Assembly (NCBI RefSeq): GCF_000203815.1
Contig: NW_004457637.1
Location: 372,001-436,000 of the forward strand
DNA length: 64,000 nt
Direction of reading: 5' to 3'
Source: Cavenderia fasciculata
Taxonomy: Eukaryota > Evosea > Eumycetozoa > Acytosteliales > Cavenderiaceae
Shown here: in pieces, positions 56,033-64,000 of the stretch
How the letters are laid out: every line of letters starts with the position of its first letter
Position numbering within the stretch: the first letter of the stretch is position 1
Made by a program: the position numbers and the translations under genes
Notes under the pieces: model-generated
Told to the model about the DNA's origin: nothing
Database searches by the model: none
The model's input: only the letters and a program-made list of their open reading frames with translations

Positions 56033-56714
56033 TCATAGTGGGCGTCGATGATTATAATGGAATTGCCGAGAATGGCAATCTTTCAAACTCTACACCTACA
56101 ACCATTGTACAATTCCAGAGATACTACTCGTACTATTCAATTGGAATAACCTAACCAACATAAAGGTTAAATGTATCATGTTGGTTGGTGTTTATCGTTT
56201 TGTTGAACAAACGATCCAAACCATTCCTAGTCAATAGCAATTGTTCCAAATCAACAAAAACATCATCCTTTAAATGTCCCAACAACAACAACAACAACAA
56301 CGATGATGAGGTTATATTCTATATAAAGCAATAAACAACAATAACCAAAACTGTTTGCCTTTTTATATATATCCATAAGTTTTAGTTTATTTCAATAATA
56401 ATCGTCGCGTATCGTTATTAAAAATCTATAATTTATAATGATCTTGTTTGGTTAGCCACCTATATAGTATTTTAAAATAATTAATTAATCAATTAATAAA
56501 TAATATCAACATACATTTAAATTTAATTAATGTGTGTAAAGAGAAGAGGAGGGGGGGATAACAATTTTTAAATGGATAATAATGAAGAAATAATCTTGCA
56601 TTTGATTTGTTAATCCACCAGGACATGTATGTATGTATGTATGTATAAATAAATAAATATTTTCCAAATGATTTTGTTATTATTATTGTTGTTGTTTATT
56701 ATTGATTATTAAAA
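56033..56714. other. Intergenic region with a 9-base inverted repeat
   Basis: AACCAACAT (56153-56161) pairs with ATGTTGGTT (56178-56186) shortly after the YAE1-domain gene, possibly a 3' structure. A (GTAT)n run lies at about 56627-56645. No gene seen. Confidence 0.5.
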
Positions 56715-57074
56715 TCACCCACCATCGTCAGATGAAATTGCAGTATGCAAAAAGATTAAACTATTTCCAAATATTCTACTACAAAAAGAGGGAAATGAGG
56801 AACAACATAAGTATAAGAACATGTTTAAACTGTTCATCATCATCGTCATATGATCATCATACCTATTCTTTATTAAATTATTACTATTACTATTTGAAAC
56901 GGTGGACATTGAATTCGATGTCGATGATGGTGATGCCAAAGAAGGCAAACTATTTGAAGAGGATGTAGATGTTGTTGTTGATGGTTTCATGGTGGCGGTA
57001 AATGTACAAGTAGATTGTGTTGATAAAGTTTGTCTCAACAATGGTTGAGAGAATCTCATAAATGATCTCTGCAT
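56715..57074 (-). CDS. Small, possibly mitochondrial protein, unknown
   Basis: The ATG at 57074 opens 119 codons to a TGA at 56715-56717. The first ~30 residues (MQRSFMRFSQPLLRQTLSTQ) are basic, lack acids and look like a mitochondrial presequence. A Ser/Thr/Asn-rich linker follows. A good GT-AG intron (56862-56779, donor GTATGA, acceptor TTTGTAG with a second AG three bases on) has a length divisible by three and no in-frame stop, so both spliced (about 90 aa) and unspliced forms are open. The C-terminus is RIFGNSLIFLHTAISSDDGG. No family recognised. Confidence 0.5.
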   Translation of the reverse strand: MQRSFMRFSQPLLRQTLSTQSTCTFTATMKPSTTTSTSSSNSLPSLASPSSTSNSMSTVSNSNSNNLIKNRYDDHMTMMMNSLNMFLYLCCSSFPSFCSRIFGNSLIFLHTAISSDDGG

Positions 57075-57328
57075 CTTTATATGAAATTATAAATAATACT
57101 ATATAATGTGAATGTTATTGATGTTGATGATGGACAGACGAATGTGTCTCTTTATCAATGATCATTGCGAATCAGTCCGAGTGAAAAAATCGATTGACCC
57201 AAAAAATTATTAAAAAAAAAAAACAAAAAAAGGTACCTCTAAAAAAACGAGCGACAAACAGAATTATCCCTATCAGCTCACACGGTTATTAATCTTTTGT
57301 GTATCTATAATTTATATATTTAAGAGTA

Positions 57329-59096
57329 ATGGTAGTATCAGAAGTTATAACATTAGCATCAAAGGATGATACAGGTATCTATTTGTATGATCTTAGAAAC
57401 GGAACATTACAAACAACTTTGACCAACTCTAGTGCTGTCGACAATGGTGTATGTTTGATTGGTACAGAGTATGTTGCAGTTTCACAATCTGGCAAGGCAT
57501 TGTTACATCTATACTCTTGGAACAAGGATTCACCAATGTATAAGATTCCAATGCAAGAAAAGACAGGTCCTCTTTGTGCCACTTCCGACGGTCTCTACTG
57601 TTGTATGGGTACGGCTTCGGGAACTATCTACATTTGGGAGACTGCTTCTGGTGCTCTTGTACGTACATGGGAAGCTCACTATAACAAAATCACTACAATC
57701 ACTTTTACAAGAGATGATTGTTTCCTCTTATCTGGTGGTGATGATGGTGTAATCAATGTTTGGACTTTGGAAAGGTAAAGAAAAAAACAAAAGACAAATA
57801 TAATTCTTTTAATCATCAATATATTTATTTATTTCTATTTCTTTTTTTTATATTTTTAGTTTATTAAATAAAGAAGAAAGTTTAATGAGAACAAAGACAT
57901 CATTTACAGATCATTCATTGGGAATTACATCGATTTATTGTGGATATGGTGGTAGTAACTCTAGAGTATATAGTGTATCAAATGATCGTACCTGTAGAGT
58001 ATGGGATTTGGTTCAACAAAGAGCCATTACCTCTATTGTATTCCCAACCAATTTGACAAGTGTAGTGGTAGATGCCAGCGAGACTGTCCTCTATGTAGGA
58101 GGTGGTGATGGAGTTATCTACCAAACCGATTTGATTTCACTCAGTCAGACATCGTTGGACATGCAACACAGCCAACAACAACAATCCTTTGTCACCAACG
58201 TTTCCAATCAACTCCAACAACAATTGAAAAAAACATTTGTTTCAAGTAGCAGCAAATCCATTACCGCCTTGAATCTATCATTCGATGGGTCACTCCTCAT
58301 CTCTGGTACTTTGGATGGTCAATGTAATATATGGGACACCTTTAGTAGACAAACTGTCCGTTCCATTGCCTCTCTCAAGGGTGCAATCACATCCATCCAA
58401 GTACTCTTTAATCCAATCGATAATCTTTCAATGAACCAAGACAGCAACCGTAAACAATCCAATCAACCACTTCAACCATTTGAAAAATATACCTCAGACA
58501 AGGCATCTTCAAATATTCCAATTAAATTATCAACTCTACCAATCAACAATCAATTTAATCAACTCATTGAATCTTCATTAACTTTTAATAATCAATATAA
58601 TCCTTCAATTAATAATAATACTCAACAACAAGAATCTACCGAAGAATCAAACAATAATAATAATATTTCCAATAATGAAGAAAATATTGCAAATATGGTA
58701 AAAGAGATTAATAGATTTAAACAAGAATTGGATAAACAAAAGAAACTTAATCGTAAACTTGTCGATCAAATGGTTGAAGATTCAATTTCAAAGGGTGATG
58801 ATAAACAACAAATTCAAAAACAAAGGGAAGCCATCATGAACAAGAATTTGATGGAAATTGAAAAACAAGATAAAGAAGAAAGAAAAAAGGAACAACAAGA
58901 ACAAAAACAAAAGCAACAACAACAAAAGAAACAAGAAAAAGTAGCAGCAGCAGTAGAACAAGAACCAGAAGAAGAACAAGACTTAATTTTATTGGAAAAA
59001 CCAAAGACCCCTAAACAACCAAAGAAACCTGCTCAAGCCAAACAATCTGCTAAAAAAGTACCAATTAAAGCTTTACCTTCAAAAGCAAAGAAATAA
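57329..59096 (+). CDS. WDR18: WD-repeat protein WDR18/IPI3
   Basis: Exons 57329-57774 and 57860-59096 give 560 aa. Six or seven WD repeats cover residues 1-350: GTASGTIYIWETASGALVRTW, HYNKITTITFTRDD, LSGGDDGVINVWTLE, GITSIYCGYGGSNSRVYSVS and SGTLDGQCNIWDT. The HYN-I, HCGFGG-like (here YCGYGG) and GGGDGVIYQTDL blocks match human WDR18. The rest is Asn/Gln-rich and ends in a coiled coil (residues ~440-520) and a Lys/Pro/Ala tail. WDR18 with PELP1/TEX10 and SENP3 (yeast Rix1-Ipi1-Ipi3) works in 60S maturation and in loading the replicative helicase. Confidence 0.9.
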
Positions 59097-59110
59097 ATAC
59101 ATAATTTATT

Positions 59111-60487
59111 TTAAATACAACTAGACTTTTTAAAGTTGCTGTCATTATTGTTTTTATATGTACTAATGATTGATAAATCATTTTTAAAATAGTTTGGTAT
59201 TGATGATTCTTTTTTGGGATCCAAATCTACTACACCAACTATATAGTCAATGTTTTGAATATCTTGATTTGCCAAAGGTAATTTAAATGTAATCATTATC
59301 GAACAATCCTTTGCTGTTGTTGCAATTAAAAATCGTTCAATGATATCTTGCATCTCCTTGTTTGTCAAATGAGAAAGATCCTTGAATCTTTCCACATCAT
59401 CTTCTTGATAGGCTTGATTATGTAATTTACAATATAAATAATAAATGGTTTCAATGTCATATGGATCATATTCTCTTTGAACTTGTGCCAAATTAATTAA
59501 TAATTGTTTTTCTTTTTCCAATATATTTACTAATAGTATTGATAATGGATGATGAAGTTGAGATAAATTATTATTATTACTATTATTAAATAAAGAATCT
59601 AATGATTTGATATCCAATGTTGACGTTCCATTTTCATTTCCAGTTCCACCACCACCAAGTTGACCAGTAAAATATAAAACACCATCTTTAAATACTTTTA
59701 AGTTATTTTGTGGACAATCAATTAAAGAATCCAATGCTCTTAATTGTCTTGATCTATCCAAACTATACAAATCGATTGGACAATATTTACTTATTCTATC
59801 GACTGAACCATCCTTTAACTTTAACAATTGATGCATACAATATCGACAAACATGTTGTTTCAACTCTATGTTTTGTTTTGATATATATTTTGAAGTGCTT
59901 ATAAAACCACACTTTGGTTTGATCTCTACGCATATCGAAGGTAGTAATGCGTCAGCAGTGTGAATAAGAGATATATCTCTAATCAATATGGCCGATGTCA
60001 TTTCATCGTCCAATTGATGATGAATACGATGTTGTGGACGACTACCCAATATAATAGCATTCAATTCATTGATAAATTGTTTGTCTATTGATACTCTAAC
60101 ACCACTATTTACATATTTACTTCCTATCAATGGTTGCATAACATTTTGTACAAATCTATAATCTTTATCATCTGTTGAAGGAGATGTAGAAGTAGATGTA
60201 GGTGATAATGATGACACCTTTTTCTTTAATCTTAATACTTTTCCTTTCTATATAGAAACAAAAAGAACTGTTATTAAAAGTCATTTAGATATAATATTGA
60301 AACATACTAGATAATTGTGATATGATGATGATGATGATGATGAAGATGAAGATGATGGTTGTGGATTATAATAAACAACTATATTACAAGCACCTTCCCC
60401 TTTATAACTCCAATCCTGTGGTTTTAATTTTAACTTTGATATATCTATTTCTATTTCTATTTCATTGTTTTGTTGATTACTATTCAT
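59111..60487 (-). CDS. ipk1: Inositol-pentakisphosphate 2-kinase (IPK1)
   Basis: Exons 60487-60308 and 60247-59111 give 438 aa. The N-lobe has DWSYKGEGACNIVVYY (nucleotide-binding loop) and KGKVLRLKK with the conserved lysine region. After a Ser/Thr linker comes VMQPLIGSKYVNSGV, then the signatures ICVEIKPKCGFIS, CRYCMHQLLK, RISKYCPIDLYS and PQNNLKVFKDGVLY. These identify IPK1, which adds the 2-phosphate to Ins(1,3,4,5,6)P5 to make phytate (InsP6). InsP6 is abundant in dictyostelids. The exon 1 end carries a poly-Ser tract. The stop is 14 bases from the convergent WDR18 stop. Confidence 0.92.
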
Positions 60488-60714
60488 CTTATTTGTTGTT
60501 ATTCAAAAGTAGTTGTTGTTCTGTAAAGTACTTGATGAATGATACAATTCAGACAGGCAATTAATTTTCGATTTTTAAACAAATTTTAGGTAAAATTTTT
60601 CATTTTTCAAGGCTCGTCTCACAGCTGGCGGCTCGCTCTCGCACAGCGTCATAGATTGGCATTGATAATCGACACGCACTTACTTACTGATATTACTGTG
60701 TGTCCCCAACAAAA

Positions 60715-61320
60715 ATGTGTACGTACAGCTAAGAGAAAGAAAGAAAGAAACAGAGATTACATGACAGATCACATCTAACCTTTTTACTCTACTACCTACC
60801 TACCTACTTACAACAATGCAGCTGACAAGATCAAAGCCAAGGAACTTAGAAAGTTGAAGAGAACCGAACTCATCGAGAAGTTACAAGAACTCCGTACCGA
60901 GCTCTCAACTCTCAGAGTCGGTCAAGTCAAGGCTAACCAACCAAACAAGCTCTCCCAGATGTATATATCAAACAGCAACAGAGTGAGGAGAAGAGAGATA
61001 TGAATCAACATAGTTTTTTAACACATCAAATTTCTCTACTATCTACTATCGCAAAATATTATTATTATTATTATTATTATAGCACTGAAGTCCGTAAGTC
61101 AATTGCTCGTGTTTTGACTGTGTTCAACACCTCCAGAAAGGAACAACTCCGTAAATACTACAAGGACACCCCAGTCACCAAGAGACCATATGACCTCCGT
61201 ACCAAGATCACCCGTGCCATGAGACAACGTTTGACTCCAAAGCAATTGGCTGCCAAGCCACTCAAGGTCCAAAAGGTCCTCGAAAACTTCCCAAAGAGAG
61301 TTTTCTACGTCAAGGCTTAA
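60715..61320 (+). CDS. rpl35: 60S ribosomal protein L35 (uL29)
   Basis: I infer a first coding exon of four bases (ATGT, 60715-60718; donor GTACGT), then 60822-60960 and 61083-61320, giving 126 aa (family about 123). The body reads DKIKAKELRKLKRTELIEKL, then KLSQI|TEVRKSIARVLTVFN, RKEQLRKYYKD and TRAMRQRLTPKQ. This is L35, bound to the 5.8S rRNA region near the exit tunnel. The tiny first exon is inferred because the main frame has no ATG near the acceptor at 60821 and needs one base before CT; the resulting start is M-S-D-K. Intron 2 ends in an ATT repeat directly before AG. Confidence 0.9.
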
Positions 61321-61845
61321 ATTCCCATGAATAAAGTCGTAGCTTATGATCTTTAAAATTTAAATGTAACCCCAACAAATCAACTCTCTAGTCAATTGGA
61401 TCATCATCTTTATTTTGTGGATTAACAACAATCGCTCAGTCCAATATGGATAATTTAAATTGGATCACCCTATCAAAGCTTCTTAAATTGAAAAAGAATA
61501 CCCCTACAATCAAAGAAAGATCAATGCAAAGAAGGAGCAGTTGATTCATGATATTGTTCATTCATATTTGTTTCATTGTGTCGTTTCATTGTGTTGTTTT
61601 ACTTTATCTCACGATCATTTGTTTGTTTCCAGGCATGTCCTATTTAATTTATTCCAACGTCTTCCTATTTAAAATTTAGATCGTTTGGATTGTTCGGGAC
61701 AAGAATAATTAGATTTGTATTCGTTCGGAATTGTAGTTATCAAGGTTATTTGTTGATTCAATTTGTGTGGCTGTCTCTCTTTATCAGCTTGTCCATATAA
61801 TTGTTTGTTGTTTATATAATATATATTTCTAGTTTTGGTTTATTT
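61321..61845. other. Intergenic region between rpl35 and nop10
   Basis: Convergent 3' flanks. A 32-codon plus frame at 61446-61544 (starts MDNLNWITLSKLL) is open but too short to call. T/G-rich DNA follows. Confidence 0.45.
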
Positions 61846-62255
61846 TTAATACTTGAGTGGAGCTTGTTGAGTTGGTAATAAACCGAATCTCTTCTTTAAT
61901 GTAATTCTTTCTCTAGAGTATTTATCATCGACAGAGAAACGAGCTGTTTGTTTTGTTAAAAAGATAAAAGGAATTAGTATAAAAGGCCTTTAGATCTAAA
62001 TATGATGATATATGAATGAGAATGAGAATGAATTGTGACATACCTGGATGAGCAGAGAATGATGGTTGTCCCTTTGGTCCACGTTTCTATAGATAGGACA
62101 GTAGATAGATAAAAAGAGTTAGTATATACGATCGATCATATGATTGTGTGTCAGCACGTGATATCATATATTCGTGTGATAAACAACAACAGATAACATA
62201 CCTTGAGGGTGTACTTTCTCTCACCGTTTTCACCAACATAGTACATTAAATGCAT
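61846..62255 (-). CDS. nop10: H/ACA ribonucleoprotein subunit NOP10
   Basis: Three small exons, 62255-62202, 62086-62044 and 61943-61846, give 64 aa, exactly the family length. The sequence runs [18 protein letters not shown], then [20 protein letters not shown] (across the second junction) and [20 protein letters not shown]. This matches NOP10 (YTLKK, [24 protein letters not shown]). With dyskerin, NHP2 and GAR1 it forms the core that pseudouridylates rRNA and stabilises H/ACA RNAs. The gene is easily missed because its longest exon is 98 bases. Confidence 0.95.
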
Positions 62256-62449
62256 TTTTATAGATATATATATATTTGATTAATTAGTAATTCGTATTAA
62301 TAAAAAGATAGATAATGTCGACTGTGAGTATTATAGTGAATCTAGCGAGAGAAAAAAACGAGTCGTTTTATTTTTTTTATTTTTATTTTTTTTCGCTGAC
62401 AAAACCAAAGCAAGCAAAGCGGTTGGATTGATGGATGGATGGTACATTG

Positions 62450-63556
62450 TTACATAATTATACATTTTTTGGATTTCTTTTTTCTTCTAACATTATTATT
62501 ATTAGTAGTGTTATTGTTATTGGCGTTGTTATTTATATTATTATTCTGTTGGTTTGGATTGTTGTTATTGTTGGCTGGTGGTTGTGTCAATGATGTTGTT
62601 GTTTCGATAAGAGTACTAGTCAATTCACTAGTGTTGTTATTAATGGTTACAGGATTGGGGTCAGCAACTATAGTAGTTGTGGCAGTGGTGGTAGTAGTTG
62701 AGGTGGTCGAGGTGGTTGTTTCGTTGTTGTTATTGTTGGTTTCAATTGTTGTTGTTGTTGTTGGTAATGTTAATATATTTTCAGTTGGTTGAGGTGATGA
62801 TGATGAGGGGGAAGATGTAGTGGTAGTAGTTTCTTGAATCGATATATTATAATTGGAACTATCTAGTTTTTTGGAATCATTTGAAACATCTTGTTGTTCA
62901 ACAACAACAATTTGATTGTTTACTTTTGGTTGTTCTTGTTCTTCATCTTCTTCATCAATATCTTCATCTTCATCTTCATCATCTTCATCAATATTATTAT
63001 CATCTTCATCTTGGTCATCATAATCCTCGTCTTCTTCTTCATCTTGATAATAATCGTCTTCAGTAAAATAGTCAATGTCCATTCCCTTTTCTTGTTGTTT
63101 AATTCTTTCAACCGATTTTTTGTGTTCTTCTGGATTGCTATCTGGATGTGGTATAACGATGTGACTTGGCTTCGCTTTGTTTGCTTTTTCTACCAATTTC
63201 ATACACCTCTTTCTGTATGAATCACGATTGGATCTCCATTCAACACTAGCATCAACATTGGCAGGAGAAGAGCAGTTTGGATCACTGAGAATAGACATGA
63301 CACTTAGGATAATAGTCGAGACAGTTTGAGTTGGTAGCCATCTTTCAGATGGTAATTCACCCGACATTACATCATCTCCAGGTGGATGAAGGATAGATAT
63401 ACAAACTTTACCCTCCTTTTGATAGACATTTGGATGCCAAAACTCTGAAATAAACCTTAATGATGGTGGATTCATTGGATAGTCCTTTGGAAATGAAAGT
63501 AGGAGTTGGAAAACTCCACCTTCATAACATGTATCTCTTGGTCCTTCAAGGTATAC
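62450..63556 (-). CDS. CDC34/UBE2R-like ubiquitin-conjugating enzyme, N-terminal exon not found
   Basis: From an acceptor at 63557-63558 the frame reads VYLEGPRDTCYEGGVFQLLL, then PPSLRFISEFWHPNVYQKEG and KVCISILHPPGDD (active Cys), the acidic-loop block SGELPSERWLPTQTV typical of CDC34, and SSPANVDASVEWR. The catalytic domain is followed by a strongly acidic tail (DEEEDEDYDDQDED...), also CDC34-like, and a long Thr/Asn-rich extension ending CIIM, a possible CaaX-type end. The first ~40 residues of the E2 fold (helix 1, strand 1) are missing: upstream to the window edge I find no exon that supplies them. It may start beyond 64000 or be truncated. Confidence 0.85.
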   Translation of the reverse strand, partial: VYLEGPRDTCYEGGVFQLLLSFPKDYPMNPPSLRFISEFWHPNVYQKEGKVCISILHPPGDDVMSGELPSERWLPTQTVSTIILSVMSILSDPNCSSPANVDASVEWRSNRDSYRKRCMKLVEKANKAKPSHIVIPHPDSNPEEHKKSVERIKQQEKGMDIDYFTEDDYYQDEEEDEDYDDQDEDDNNIDEDDEDEDEDIDEEDEEQEQPKVNNQIVVVEQQDVSNDSKKLDSSNYNISIQETTTTTSSPSSSSPQPTENILTLPTTTTTIETNNNNNETTTSTTSTTTTTATTTIVADPNPVTINNNTSELTSTLIETTTSLTQPPANNNNNPNQQNNNINNNANNNNTTNNNNVRRKKKSKKCIIM

Positions 63557-63669
63557 CTATATATAGGTATGGAGATTCGATTGAAATTAATTAAAATGAA
63601 AAAAGAAAAAGAAAACATGGGTAAAAATAAAGAGTGTATATATAAATAAAATAAAGGTTATTTTTGGTT

Positions 63670-63909
63670 TTAAAGTGAAATAGACATATCAAAATGGTCT
63701 CTTGGAGTGGTTGTTGGAGTTGGTGATGGAGTATAACTTCCTGGTAGGATTAAATCTCTATTGGAAGAATAACCATTGATGTTGATTGTGAAAATCGGTG
63801 TTGATGGTGGCGATGGTGGAATGGTAGAGCATCCAATGGATGGTGAATAATAATAAATGATTGGTGATGAAGTGGATGATGATAATTGTTGTGATGAGGA
63901 TTTGTTCAT
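63670..63909 (-). CDS. Ser/Pro/Thr-rich small frame upstream of the E2, uncertain
   Basis: An ATG at 63909 opens 79 codons to a stop at 63670. The peptide is rich in Ser, Pro, Thr and Tyr (SPIIYYYSPSIGCSTIPPSP) and ends RDHFDMSISL. Codon composition is coding-like and it has an A/T-rich leader. It does not resemble the E2 N-terminus, so it is either a separate short gene or an unrelated exon. Confidence 0.4.
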   Translation of the reverse strand: MNKSSSQQLSSSTSSPIIYYYSPSIGCSTIPPSPPSTPIFTININGYSSNRDLILPGSYTPSPTPTTTPRDHFDMSISL

Positions 63910-64000
63910 TTTTTTGTTTGAAATAATTAGAGTTTTATATAACTTGTAAATTTAGTTTTTTTGTTTGTGGGTATTGGTGATTGTTTGTTTGTTTGTTTGA

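Noticed and set aside
61446-61544. 32-codon plus frame after rpl35
   Set aside because: Too short and without further support.

Overview
The window is nuclear DNA from a social amoeba (dictyostelid). The evidence is short AT-rich introns with GTATGT/GTAAGT donors, poly-N/Q/S/T tracts inside ordinary eukaryotic proteins, very AT-rich intergenic DNA with T-runs and microsatellites, tight gene packing, and higher GC in strongly expressed genes (ribosomal proteins, IDH). The species was not identified. The coding DNA looks less AT-extreme than Dictyostelium discoideum, so another dictyostelid lineage is more likely (inference). Splice sites were placed by eye and checked for reading-frame continuity.

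Layout. 0-4.3 kb: SMPD4-like gene (3' end outside the window), ubc9 and a zinc alcohol dehydrogenase with an apparent frameshift. 4.3-7.8 kb: decayed Polinton/virophage-like DNA. It holds an adenain-type protease broken by a frameshift, a broken basic/coiled-coil protein, short hairpins with a shared loop, and one intron-containing gene of different base composition. 8-19.5 kb: NADP isocitrate dehydrogenase, DENND10, the ubiquitin ligase E4 (UFD2), a urea transporter and a TTC39 protein. 19.5-22.2 kb: an intron-containing tRNA-Ile(UAU) followed by retroelement debris: reverse-transcriptase fragment, 163-bp tandem modules, GC-rich block and a truncated tRNA copy. 22.2-37.7 kb: DNA polymerase alpha catalytic subunit, a four-helix membrane protein, LANCL, a TrmN6-like methyltransferase, an F-box-like/LRR protein and TELO2. 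39.3-50.2 kb: patatin lipase, a single-span membrane protein, isobutyryl-CoA dehydrogenase, a histidine phosphatase, MRE11 and a GOLPH3-like protein. 50.8-64 kb: two membrane proteins, a 61-aa gene, RPL9, a YAE1-domain protein, a small possibly mitochondrial protein, WDR18/IPI3, IPK1, RPL35, NOP10 and a CDC34-like E2 whose N-terminal exon was not found.

Most genes are unrelated housekeeping genes. Recurrent themes are ubiquitin/SUMO transfer (UBC9, UFD2, CDC34-like E2), DNA replication and repair (POLA1, MRE11, TELO2) and ribosome biogenesis (RPL9, RPL35, WDR18, NOP10, perhaps YAE1). The two accessory islands, 4.3-7.8 kb and 19.5-22.2 kb, hold most of the unusual material. The strongest candidate for something undescribed is the viral-like remnant with its covarying CCAAGA-loop hairpins.
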